15,047 nucleotides of DNA from Candidatus Methanoplasma sp. (lineage in GTDB: Archaea; Thermoplasmatota; Thermoplasmata; Methanomassiliicoccales; Methanomethylophilaceae), in contig JAISVN010000162.1 of the NCBI GenBank assembly GCA_031271555.1, forward strand, positions 1 through 15,047, in the 5' to 3' direction. Below, one piece after another: positions 6,640 through 13,587 of this stretch (the stretch's first letter is position 1; every line of letters starts with the position of its first letter). The notes under the pieces were generated by a model, which had not been told where the DNA came from, did no database searches, and worked only from the letters and a program-made list of their open reading frames with translations. The translations under genes were made by a program, and so were the position numbers.

Positions 6640-7857
6640 TCAGATGTATAATTCGATGCCGAATGCGTCCGACAACTTTTCCAATGCGGCGGCGAACCTT
6701 TCTATCTCTTTTTCTTCATTATAAAGATAGACCGATGCTCTGGCGCTTCCCTCTATGCCTCTTGAATGGAAGAACGGGTGGGCGCAGTGCATGCCTGACC
6801 TTATCATTATGTTGTCGGTCTTATCAAGCATCATTGCGATGTCGTGCGGCGACAAACCCCTTATGTTGAATGAGAAGATGCCGCACCGCTTATCCGGGTC
6901 ATCCGGTCCGATGATGGTCAACCCTTTTACGTCTTCGGTGTTTTTGAAAATGGACCTCATGAGCATGCGGTCGTGCTTCCTGATCTCATCCATGTCAGCA
7001 TCGGCCAGATATTCCAATGCCGCTTTCGTGCCTGCTATGCCTGAGTAGTTCTGAAGCCCCGCTTCGAATTTATCCGGTATCGGCGCAAGGTCGACACTAT
7101 CATACGTTGCCAATCCCACCGTTCCGCCTCCGGCCGTCAGCGGCTTGAGATCATCCAAACATTCTCTCTTTCCGTAGAGTATGCCCATGCCTGAAGGTCC
7201 CAGCATCTTGTGCATGGACATCGTGTAGAAGTCGACATCCGCCTTTTTCAGATCAAGCTTCATATGGGGCGCGGCTTGGGATCCGTCGATAAGGACCTTT
7301 GCACCCGCATCATGCGCTATCTCTGCGACCTCCTTTATCGGGACGACGCAACCGGTCACATTGCTTGCGTGATGCACCGATACGAGCCTGACATCTTTCC
7401 CGATGATGCTTTTGAAACTCTCTATGTCGAATTCGCCGTTGTCTTTCGACCTTGAATACTTCCTGCGCACGCCGGATTCTTCCGACAGCAGCAGCCATGG
7501 GACGTGGTTGGAGTTGTGCTCCGTGTCTGTCGTGACCACAGCGTCGCCTTTCCTCAACCCGAAGCCTTTTGCCACGGTGTTTATGGCCTCTGTGCAGTTC
7601 TTTGTGAATATGTAGCAGTCCGGGTCATCGGTGCCGAAGAATCCCGCTGCCGTCTCCCTCGCCTCATCGGTGATCAGAGAGACCTTTGATGACATTCCAT
7701 GTACGCTGCGGCCGCCGCATGATGGGAATTCCTCGTAATACTCAGTCATCGCTTTTATGACCTTGTCCGGCCTGAGCGACTGGCATGCGCTGTCCAGATA
7801 GATGCCCTCTCCCTTCCTTATCGTAGGGAAATCATTTCTAAGAGCGGCCATGTCCAT
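6640..7857 (-). CDS. sufS: SufS/CsdA-type (class II) cysteine desulfurase
   Basis: A 405-residue fold-type I PLP enzyme that removes sulfur from cysteine to give alanine and an enzyme persulfide for Fe-S or other sulfur transfer. Visible residues: DFPTI and IYLDSA at the N-terminus, TEHNSN (112-117), the PLP-pocket DGSQAAPH (Asp191), Lys217 in SMHKMLGPSG as the Schiff-base lysine, and Cys358 in IRSGMHCAHP as the persulfide cysteine, in the R-x-G-x-H-C-A-x-P context typical of SufS. Length fits class II enzymes. The usual L-D-N-A-A-T is L-D-S-A-C-Q, adding Cys25 near the active site. No sufBC or scaffold gene is adjacent. The ATG at 7857 sits about 25 bp from the TATA shared with pyrD, so it is probably leaderless. 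A related lyase role is possible. Confidence 0.88.
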   Translation of the reverse strand: MDMAALRNDFPTIRKGEGIYLDSACQSLRPDKVIKAMTEYYEEFPSCGGRSVHGMSSKVSLITDEARETAAGFFGTDDPDCYIFTKNCTEAINTVAKGFGLRKGDAVVTTDTEHNSNHVPWLLLSEESGVRRKYSRSKDNGEFDIESFKSIIGKDVRLVSVHHASNVTGCVVPIKEVAEIAHDAGAKVLIDGSQAAPHMKLDLKKADVDFYTMSMHKMLGPSGMGILYGKRECLDDLKPLTAGGGTVGLATYDSVDLAPIPDKFEAGLQNYSGIAGTKAALEYLADADMDEIRKHDRMLMRSIFKNTEDVKGLTIIGPDDPDKRCGIFSFNIRGLSPHDIAMMLDKTDNIMIRSGMHCAHPFFHSRGIEGSARASVYLYNEEKEIERFAAALEKLSDAFGIELYI

Positions 7858-7874
7858 GACCCGTCCATCACTTA

Positions 7875-7889
7875 GTATTATTTAATCGG
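7875..7889. promoter_or_regulatory. Shared bidirectional TATA element, sufS / pyrD
   Basis: The 57-bp gap between the divergent starts (7857 minus, 7915 plus) holds a single AT-rich core, GTATTATTTAAT, centred near 7882. It reads ATTAAATAATAC on the other strand. It lies about 25 bp from the sufS ATG and about 33 bp from the pyrD ATG, so one core could serve both genes. Confidence 0.45.
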
Positions 7890-7914
7890 TTATGTGTATC
7901 CATGTTCCGATATA

Positions 7915-8814
7915 ATGTTGGAGACTTCTGTTGGAAAACTGAGGCTGGAGAGGCCGGGGATGGTCGCATCGGGGATAATGGATGAGACAGGGCAATCGAT
8001 GATCAGGATGCTGAGCTCCGGTGCCGGAGCGGTCGTCACTAAATCCATCGGATCCAGACCGAATCCCGGACATCCGAATCCGACATTCACGGAACTGAAA
8101 GGCGGCTACATAAACGCCATGGGACTTCCCAATCCCGGCATTGAGCTTTTCGGAGAGGAGATGGCGGTCGCAGTGAAAAGCGGCAATATAATAGGGTCCA
8201 TATACGGCTCATCTCCCGAGGAGTTCTCGACACTGGCCGGTAAGATGGAGGAATACGGCGCAGCCGCCGTCGAACTGAATCTCTCCTGTCCCCACGCAAA
8301 GGGATACGGCATTGAACTTGGAACCGATCCCGCAATAGTCAAAGCGGTGGTCTCGGCTGTAAAATCATCAGTAAGCATACCCGTGTGGACGAAACTTACG
8401 CCCAACACCCACCTGATAAAGAATCTTGCATCGGCGGTCCAGGAGGCCGGCGGCGACGCCGTGGTCGCGATCAATACAGTCAAAGCCATGGTCATATCCC
8501 CTCAGTTCGGAAAACCGATACTCAGCAACAAGTTCGGAGGACTGTCCGGACCTGCCATCAGGTCGATAGGGGTGAGGGCGGTGTTCGACATAAGGACCGC
8601 AGTGGACATCCCCATAGTGGGCGTGGGAGGGATATCCGATTGGAAGGATGCAGCCCAGTACATGATGGCAGGAGCAAGTGCTTTCCAGATAGGCAGCGCG
8701 ATAGGGACCAAAGGCATAGAGGTGTTCGAGAATATCAACAGGGATCTTGAAAGATTCATGAAGGACTACGGTTACGGTTCAATATCGGACATGGTAGGTG
8801 TTGCCCATGAGTGA
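7915..8814 (+). CDS. pyrD: Dihydroorotate dehydrogenase, class 1B catalytic subunit
   Basis: It oxidises dihydroorotate to orotate with FMN, the fourth step of pyrimidine synthesis, in the cytosol. The 299-residue protein has the class 1 TIM barrel: GIMDETG near residues 20-26, the active-site loop ELNLSCPH with Cys125 as catalytic base (Cys is typical of class 1; class 2 has Ser), Lys160 in VWTKLTPN, INTV (187-190), and the FMN phosphate loop VGVGGISD (235-242) with GASAFQIGSA. Class 1B is supported by the adjacent pyrK. ATG at 7915 is preferred over an in-frame GTG at 7894, because the family begins at the LETSVGKL strand and the shared TATA would place the RNA start after the GTG. The last 8 bp overlap pyrK. 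Confidence 0.93.
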   Translation: MLETSVGKLRLERPGMVASGIMDETGQSMIRMLSSGAGAVVTKSIGSRPNPGHPNPTFTELKGGYINAMGLPNPGIELFGEEMAVAVKSGNIIGSIYGSSPEEFSTLAGKMEEYGAAAVELNLSCPHAKGYGIELGTDPAIVKAVVSAVKSSVSIPVWTKLTPNTHLIKNLASAVQEAGGDAVVAINTVKAMVISPQFGKPILSNKFGGLSGPAIRSIGVRAVFDIRTAVDIPIVGVGGISDWKDAAQYMMAGASAFQIGSAIGTKGIEVFENINRDLERFMKDYGYGSISDMVGVAHE

Positions 8815-9571
8815 TGTCGTAAAAGTTATCAGCATAACCGAAGAAGCATACGACACGAAGACCTTCGAGTTCCAATGGGATGAAAAAGCCTCGCCCGGGC
8901 AGTTCATAATGGTATGGGTCCCCGGCATGGAAGAGATTCCGATGTCGCTTTCCAAGACGAACCGCATAAAGAGCATAACCGTGAAGAAGATAGGAAAGGA
9001 CACAGAGAGGCTTCACGGACTCGGGCTCGGGGATTCGATAAGGATCAGAGGACCGTACGGAAACGGTTTCGACCTCAAGAAAAACAAGAATATGCTCATC
9101 ATAGGCGGCGGAGTGGGGACAGCTGCAGTGATACCCGTCATAAAAGAAACGGGTGCAGACACCATAATCGGTGCCAGGACGGACAAGGATGTTATAATGG
9201 ACGATGTCGCAGGCCAATATGCGAAGAACCTTTGGATCGCAACGGATGACGGCAGCAGAGGATTCCACGGCAACGTGGTGCAGCTGATGAGGGAGAAGAT
9301 CCAAGAAAAAAGATACGACACGGTATTGGCATGCGGACCGGAGATCATGCAATACTACCTGTACAAAGCCTGCGTAGAGCTGGGTACAGACTGCCAGCTG
9401 TCATTGGAGAGGCACATGAAATGCGGGGCGGGGGTCTGCGGATGCTGCGTCATGGATGAGATGAGAGTATGCAGGGACGGCCCCGTCTTCACAAAAGAGC
9501 AGATATCCAGAATGAAGGATTTCGGAACCTCCAAAAGAGACGAGGCGGGGCGCATAATAAAAATAAGGTGA
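8807..9571 (+). CDS. pyrK: Dihydroorotate dehydrogenase electron-transfer subunit PyrK
   Basis: This 254-residue ferredoxin-reductase-type protein passes electrons from the PyrD FMN through FAD and a [2Fe-2S] cluster to NAD. An FAD-binding beta barrel (about 1-90) carries IPMSLS (44-49), the flavin-contact motif position. The Rossmann part starts with IIGGGVGTAAV (98-108) and contains LACGPEIM (174-181). The C-terminal cluster ligands are Cys206, Cys211, Cys214 and Cys222, in C-x4-C-x2-C-x7-C followed by RDGPVF, as in PyrK. ATG at 8807 is preceded by AGGTG with 6-nt spacing and overlaps pyrD by 8 bp, giving translational coupling. Length and motifs are normal for the family. Confidence 0.93.
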   Translation: MSDVVKVISITEEAYDTKTFEFQWDEKASPGQFIMVWVPGMEEIPMSLSKTNRIKSITVKKIGKDTERLHGLGLGDSIRIRGPYGNGFDLKKNKNMLIIGGGVGTAAVIPVIKETGADTIIGARTDKDVIMDDVAGQYAKNLWIATDDGSRGFHGNVVQLMREKIQEKRYDTVLACGPEIMQYYLYKACVELGTDCQLSLERHMKCGAGVCGCCVMDEMRVCRDGPVFTKEQISRMKDFGTSKRDEAGRIIKIR

Positions 9572-9575
9572 TCAA

Positions 9576-9989
9576 GTGGAAGTGCCTGCGGGCCACATTC
9601 TGGTGAACCACGGCAGCCTTACGGTCAGCGTCCCTAGGAACATCTTCATAGGGGACAAAGCTTCCATCGATCTCCAGAAGGCTGCGCCTTTCAGGGAGAC
9701 CCTGAAGAGCAGGTACCCCTGGCTGACCGATAACTCCCTGAATGTCCTCATGGAGAACGCGAAGAAGGTCATGATCGAGACATTGGACGAAGAGACCCAC
9801 GGGCGTTCTTTTAGCAGAGTCCTGGAGTCGGAAGGCCGGCTGGATGAAGCAATAAAACATCTGAAGAAAAACCTGGAGAAGAACCCCGAGGATGCAGATC
9901 TGTGGTATGCGCTCGGCGAACTGCTTTGCAAGGCCGGCCGTGCTGAGGAAGGCTACAAAGCATTCGCAAGAGGACGGGATTTATTCTGA
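9576..9989 (+). CDS. Small TPR protein, third gene of the pyr operon
   Basis: The 137-residue protein begins at GTG 9576, with GGTGA (9567-9571, overlapping the pyrK stop) and a 4-nt spacer, the spacing also seen before the MFS and TBP starts. The N-terminal part (about 1-75) is not recognised. Residues about 80-137 form one or two tetratricopeptide-like helix pairs: EGRLDEAIKHLKKNLEKNP, then DADLWYALGELLCKAGRAEE and YKAFARG. No signal peptide or membrane segment is present. Tight coupling to pyrDK suggests the three are made together, but a role in pyrimidine synthesis is only inference. Its last 9 bp overlap the 3' end of the convergent gene on the other strand. Confidence 0.75.
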   Translation: MEVPAGHILVNHGSLTVSVPRNIFIGDKASIDLQKAAPFRETLKSRYPWLTDNSLNVLMENAKKVMIETLDEETHGRSFSRVLESEGRLDEAIKHLKKNLEKNPEDADLWYALGELLCKAGRAEEGYKAFARGRDLF

Positions 9990-10820
9990 ACCTCTGAAAA
10001 GCTCATTTATCGCATCGACCACTTCCGGAACGGTGGCTCCCCATGGGACCGTGGCTATGTTCCCGTTTATGATGTGTCCGTCCTTGACCTTGCAGCATTT
10101 AACTATTGTTCTTACGCCGTCATCTGGCACAGCATCGGCCGGACACACGTTGATGAAGGGCACGTCCCTGCCGTAGACCGATGTGAATATCCTGTTGGAC
10201 AGGTTGCATCCGACCAATGTGACGTCATGTTTCAATTCCGGAGCGTCGTCAAGGAAATAAACGGGTATGTCCGCCGTAAGGCCTGATACTCTGCAGGGGA
10301 ACATGACGGCTTCTGTCGCCACATCTTCTGCTTTATCAGACAGATCCACATCAACGTATTCCGGTATGATGGGGTGGTCTATGAATCCTGATGATAATGC
10401 CCTGTCCACAAGGACACGGAGCTTCGACGGTGCCGGCGGTATGTTGTCTATGACCCTCAGCTTCGATCTTTTGAGACCTGATACGAAGTTGATATGGGAG
10501 AACATTCCTTCGATCACTACCGTTTTGTCGGGATGCATTTCCTGGATCAATGCCAAAGCGGGCGTGTTCAGAACATCCGCATTGGGATCCTTTACATAGA
10601 CCGTCTCGTTCGGAAGGGATACTATTTCCACCTTCCCAACTGCCTGAAAAAGGTCTCTCGAGCCTTCTTTGATCACCCTGACCACGGCCAGATCGTCTTC
10701 GTTTCGAAGGATGATATACTCTGTCCGGACATACACTTCCCATCTTCCAACATTTTCGGAAATGCTCTTCGCCGTCAGGGGGAAACTGACCTCGTGCAGC
10801 GATACATCCTTACAGTGCAT
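9981..10820 (-). CDS. Conserved-looking hypothetical protein, 279 residues
   Basis: I do not recognise this family with confidence. The protein is soluble and has a mixed alpha/beta appearance. Recognisable stretches are an N-terminal beta-rich part (RWEVYVRTEYIILRN, LAVVRVIKEG), a middle HPDKTVVIEGMFSHINFV, and a C-terminal half with five cysteines in short motifs (MFPCRVSG, LVGCNLSN, INVCPAD, VKCCKVK), followed by NIATVPWGATVPEVVDAINELF. The cysteines could bind a metal or cluster, though the spacing fits no classic motif I know. ATG at 10820 has a TATA element 26 bp upstream and no SD, so it is probably leaderless. It ends in TAA, overlapping the pyr operon TPR gene by 9 bp tail to tail. 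Confidence 0.78.
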   Translation of the reverse strand: MHCKDVSLHEVSFPLTAKSISENVGRWEVYVRTEYIILRNEDDLAVVRVIKEGSRDLFQAVGKVEIVSLPNETVYVKDPNADVLNTPALALIQEMHPDKTVVIEGMFSHINFVSGLKRSKLRVIDNIPPAPSKLRVLVDRALSSGFIDHPIIPEYVDVDLSDKAEDVATEAVMFPCRVSGLTADIPVYFLDDAPELKHDVTLVGCNLSNRIFTSVYGRDVPFINVCPADAVPDDGVRTIVKCCKVKDGHIINGNIATVPWGATVPEVVDAINELFRGSE

Positions 10821-10842
10821 GCGTCCATATCGTCTGTTTTCC

Positions 10843-10851
10843 GTATAATCC
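10843..10851 (-). promoter_or_regulatory. TATA box of the 279-residue protein gene
   Basis: The minus strand reads GGATTATAC, centred about 26-27 bp before the ATG at 10820. The gene therefore has its own promoter rather than being read only from the ATPase-TOPRIM unit upstream. Confidence 0.5.
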
Positions 10852-10907
10852 TGCCGTCAGTATGCCGATTATACACCGTTAGACCGCACCCGAACGCTTC
10901 GAATACC

Positions 10908-11432
10908 TCATGACAAATATTTTCTGTAAAAATATTCAAATGAATCGTTATGCCTTATGGCATTTTTGATTTTGAATTCGTTAATCATATGATTTTTGAG
11001 AATCGCCCAGCTATTGTATCCGCATTTTTTTCCTATGCCATGTATCTCTTCTTTGCTGAGGCTATCGGTCTTTTCATGCAGTGGAAGATTTAGTTTCATA
11101 CAGCCTTCCTTACCCAGCCCGGCATATAACCAGCTCTCCAATTCATTGCAGACTATGACTATCTTATCTTCCGGATTGTCCCTGCCGATATATTTTGATA
11201 CGCTACTCCTCTTATCTACTAGGCAAGGCGATTCGTCCAAATCGGTCAGATAGATATACTCTATCCCTCTATCGTTTGCTCTTCTGATTATTCCTTTTCG
11301 CTCTTCTTTTTTCATACCGACCGTTTTGAATGGAGATATTTTATCATATTTTTTCTTAAAGTGTTCAGATAGGAAAATCTCTATGAACTTTTTGTCAGAT
11401 CCGCCTTCATAGAATATGATGATTTCACTCAT
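10908..11432 (-). CDS. Small TOPRIM-like protein paired with an OLD-type ATPase
   Basis: The 174-residue protein carries the marks of a TOPRIM/DUF4276-like nuclease fold: a first strand ending in IIIFYEGGSDKKF (Glu9, Gly10, Asp13), a second acidic motif LTDLDES (Asp64-x-Asp66), and CNELESWLYAG (about 95-105), the E-x-E-x-W-L-x-A pattern common in such proteins. These acids would bind a divalent metal. The C-terminal part is basic and aromatic. It overlaps the ATPase gene by 4 bp (ATGA) and has no SD, so its translation is coupled to the ATPase. By analogy with split OLD-type pairs and PARIS (ATPase plus TOPRIM), a defence nuclease is the best guess. It is AT-richer than its neighbours. Confidence 0.72.
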   Translation of the reverse strand: MSEIIIFYEGGSDKKFIEIFLSEHFKKKYDKISPFKTVGMKKEERKGIIRRANDRGIEYIYLTDLDESPCLVDKRSSVSKYIGRDNPEDKIVIVCNELESWLYAGLGKEGCMKLNLPLHEKTDSLSKEEIHGIGKKCGYNSWAILKNHMINEFKIKNAIRHNDSFEYFYRKYLS

Positions 11433-12688
11433 TTTCCCAACACGCCCTCAATCATCATTTCATCGATGCCGAATTCATCGAGAAGATATGAGTCTACCTC
11501 CCCTTTAGATGAATATTTTGATATGCGCGTGTTTCCTTTTTCGTCTCTGGAAACTATGTTCAGATTTTCTATGTTTATATATCTCAGCATAACAGGGCTG
11601 TGCGTAGTGACCATTATCTGTAATGAATCTGAAGCATCCTCCATCATTTCAACCAGATTGCCGATTAGACTCGGATGAAGATTTTTTTCTGGCTCTTCTA
11701 TTATCTTTGGTTGACTTTTATCGAAATATATAGCATAGATCAGTGCAAGTATGTTAGCCGTACCGTCAGACAAACACATTCCTGAGAATATTTTCTCTTC
11801 AAAATAGTTCTCTTCTAGTTTAAGTTGTACTGTCCTGTCTCCTATATCTTCAGTAGCTATCTCTTTAATCTCGGGGATTAATTGGCTAGCGTATATGTGA
11901 AACTCTTTTTTCTTCCCCTCATCCTTGAAAAGATCTTTTAGTACGAGTGCTATGTTTCCTCCGTCCTCTTCCAGAGTGAGCATTCCCTTATACGTTGCTC
12001 CTTTTTTAGCATTTTTTGGAGTTATATCAAATATGGATATCTCTTGGAACAAATCATTCAGATCTATTAATTCTATGAGTTTATTCAAAGGTGGCATGAG
12101 TCCACCACTACCTATCAAGTCGGGTATAAAAAGAGAGGGCTTAGTTTCAGAAGAAGGGAGCTCTTTATTACCTTCTGTGTTGATTATCTCCAACTCAGAT
12201 TTCTTATCCGAATACCCCCTGGCAATGATTTTTACAGGTATATTTTTTGCTGAGTTCTTTTTTTTAGAGAGGGGGATGAGTTCTCCGACCATTTCGAGAT
12301 TGTCCGAAACTTGCATCTTTTGCTTATGTTCGAACGTCATAGAGTATTTCGCTCCAGTTATCTTTGCTCCATACGGCCTGTCCGACTCTGTCCATACAAA
12401 AGGCCATCTGACCCCCTCTACAGAGGCTGTTATCTCAATGACTGTTTTCTCATTTTTTGGCAGGTTCGCATTTTGTATTTCATCCCATCCCCCTTGCATC
12501 GACACAGAGTTATCTATGCCAAAAGCAAAGCAGTCGTGTATGAATTTAAATGCCTGCACAAAGTTAGATTTGCCTGAGGCGTTCGAACCTATAAAAATAT
12601 TAAACTTTCCCAATTCGATACAGACATCTTCGATGCTTTTGAAGTTATGAATATAGATCTTTTGTATCATTTTTCGGTTGGACGCCAT
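11429..12688 (-). CDS. OLD-like AAA (AAA_15/AAA_21) ATPase
   Basis: A 419-residue ABC/SMC-type ATPase without a long coiled coil. It begins IQKIYIHNFKSIEDV, typical of OLD/RecF-like ATPases, then Walker A GSNASGKS (34-41), an ABC-like signature LSDGT (307-311), Walker B with KIIEEPEKNLHP (328-339, catalytic Glu331/332), and the H-loop TTHSPVML (361-368, His363). No C-terminal TOPRIM is fused; that activity is probably supplied by the next gene, which starts inside this stop codon. Base use is clearly AT-rich against its flanks, a sign of transfer. ATG at 12688 has a TATA element about 30 bp upstream; Met7 (12670) is the alternative. ATP-driven regulation of an attached nuclease is inferred. 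Confidence 0.85.
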   Translation of the reverse strand: MASNRKMIQKIYIHNFKSIEDVCIELGKFNIFIGSNASGKSNFVQAFKFIHDCFAFGIDNSVSMQGGWDEIQNANLPKNEKTVIEITASVEGVRWPFVWTESDRPYGAKITGAKYSMTFEHKQKMQVSDNLEMVGELIPLSKKKNSAKNIPVKIIARGYSDKKSELEIINTEGNKELPSSETKPSLFIPDLIGSGGLMPPLNKLIELIDLNDLFQEISIFDITPKNAKKGATYKGMLTLEEDGGNIALVLKDLFKDEGKKKEFHIYASQLIPEIKEIATEDIGDRTVQLKLEENYFEEKIFSGMCLSDGTANILALIYAIYFDKSQPKIIEEPEKNLHPSLIGNLVEMMEDASDSLQIMVTTHSPVMLRYINIENLNIVSRDEKGNTRISKYSSKGEVDSYLLDEFGIDEMMIEGVLGK

Positions 12689-12712
12689 GCACTACCACAT
12701 TGCCACACAAAC

Positions 12713-12722
12713 AGATAAAGTT
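12713..12722 (-). promoter_or_regulatory. TATA-like element of the ATPase-TOPRIM operon
   Basis: The minus strand reads TAACTTTATC, centred about 30 bp before the ATG at 12688. No SD is seen between it and the start. Confidence 0.4.
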
Positions 12723-12813
12723 ATCAGTGACACCATTTCTTAATTCATAGGTGCATAAGCTCTTTACACACTTGCCCAATCATTTCCATCTGACTCAAAT
12801 AAGGTTAACGTTA

Positions 12814-12827
12814 CGAAACTTTTATTA
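12814..12827 (+). promoter_or_regulatory. BRE/TATA promoter of tRNA-Cys
   Basis: CGAAA followed by CTTTTATTA fits an archaeal BRE plus TATA box. The TATA centre (about 12823) predicts an RNA start near 12849, a few bases before the mature tRNA 5' end at 12854. Confidence 0.55.
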
Positions 12828-12853
12828 CATCGGGGATAATCGGGTCTAATAGC

Positions 12854-12924
12854 GTCGGGATAACACAGAGGCTATGTGGCGGACTGCAGATCCGCATACG
12901 GGGGTTCGATTCCCTCTCCCGACC
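12854..12924 (+). tRNA. tRNA-Cys (GCA)
   Basis: The cloverleaf folds by hand. Acceptor GTCGGGA (12854-12860) pairs fully with TCCCGAC (12917-12923). The D arm is ACAC/ATGT with one C-A mismatch. The anticodon stem GCGGA/TCCGC (12879-12883, 12891-12895) encloses loop CTGCAGA with anticodon GCA at 12886-12888. The variable loop is 4 nt. The T arm GGGGG/CCCTC carries loop TTCGATT (12905-12911). There is no intron. The base after the acceptor (position 73) is C and is followed by CCCA, so CCA is not encoded directly at the mature end. Most tRNA-Cys carry U73, so this is unusual. The ATPase-TOPRIM unit lies 165 bp upstream on the other strand. Confidence 0.93.
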
Positions 12925-12999
12925 CCCATATTCTATTACTCGATGTTGCACTGGGTTTTAATATGTATAATTTGTAATTTACGACTATCTTACGCAAAC

Positions 13000-13020
13000 C
13001 TTTATAAGGGCTTTATAAAT
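13000..13020 (+). promoter_or_regulatory. Tandem TATA boxes of the TBP gene
   Basis: The octamer CTTTATAA occurs twice, at 13000-13007 and 13011-13018, 11 bp apart, which is one helical turn. The upstream copy predicts an RNA start near 13030 (just including the SD GGTGA). The downstream copy predicts one near 13041, which would exclude it. As this is the TBP gene itself, autoregulation is plausible. Confidence 0.6.
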
Positions 13021-13029
13021 AGCCTGTTC

Positions 13030-13041
13030 GGTGAAAAATTG
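13030..13041 (+). promoter_or_regulatory. SD and TTG start of the TBP gene
   Basis: GGTGA (13030-13034), a 4-nt spacer AAAA, then TTG (13039-13041). The same GGTGA-N4-start geometry precedes the MFS (TTG) and TPR-protein (GTG) starts. The alternative ATG at 13048 is 13 nt from the SD. Confidence 0.5.
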
Positions 13042-13587
13042 GCTAAGATGAATATCGAGAATGTTGTTGCTTCCACTTCCCTTGGACAGGAATTGGATCT
13101 TAACGCAATCGAAGAAGCTCTCGACGGTGCGGACTACAACCCGCAGCAGTTCCCCGGGCTTGTATACAGGATTAAGGAGCCTAAGACCGCTACACTTCTT
13201 TTCAGGAGCGGAAAGGTCGTCTGTACTGGCGCAAAAAGTCTCGGCGATGTCAAGATAGCGATCAGCAAGGTTGCCAAAGACCTTGAGAAAGCGGACATAA
13301 AGATCAGCATCGAGCCGAAGATAGAGGTCCAGAACATAGTTGCGTCCTCCGACCTTGAGCAGGAGATCAACCTCAACACTGTCGCCATAACCCTCGGTCT
13401 CGAGAAAGTGGAGTACGAGCCGGAACAGTTCCCCGGTCTGGTATACAGGCTGGATGACCCTAAGGTCGTGGTGCTTCTGTTCGGATCCGGAAAGATGGTG
13501 TGCACCGGGGCAAAGGTCCCTGAAGATGTTGTGCGCGCCGTAGAGAAGATCGCGGCAGAACTCAGGGCAGCAAGCCTGATGGCTTGA
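13039..13587 (+). CDS. tbp: TATA-box-binding protein (TBP), archaeal general transcription factor
   Basis: The protein has 182 residues from the TTG (179 from ATG 13048), the usual archaeal length. It is a saddle of two direct repeats of about 85-90 residues: VENVV-type starts (IENVVASTSLG; VQNIVASSDLE), then FPGLVYRIKEPKTATLLF and FPGLVYRLDDPKVVVLLF, then SGKVVCTGAKS and SGKMVCTGAKV. The FPGL phenylalanines and the paired strands that contact the TATA minor groove are intact in both halves. It recruits TFB and RNA polymerase to promoters. The long acidic tail of some archaeal TBPs is absent. It is monocistronic, 114 bp after tRNA-Cys, with two TATA boxes of its own. No strong hairpin terminator follows, only a T-rich stretch near 13610-13625. 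Confidence 0.96.
   Translation: MAKMNIENVVASTSLGQELDLNAIEEALDGADYNPQQFPGLVYRIKEPKTATLLFRSGKVVCTGAKSLGDVKIAISKVAKDLEKADIKISIEPKIEVQNIVASSDLEQEINLNTVAITLGLEKVEYEPEQFPGLVYRLDDPKVVVLLFGSGKMVCTGAKVPEDVVRAVEKIAAELRAASLMA

Noticed and set aside
11925-12650. Plus-strand ORF of 241 codons
   Set aside because: Antisense shadow of the ATPase, which has intact Walker motifs.
12874-13038. N-terminal extension of TBP reaching back into the tRNA
   Set aside because: It would start inside tRNA-Cys and cover the TBP promoter; archaeal TBPs begin just before the I-E-N-V-V strand.
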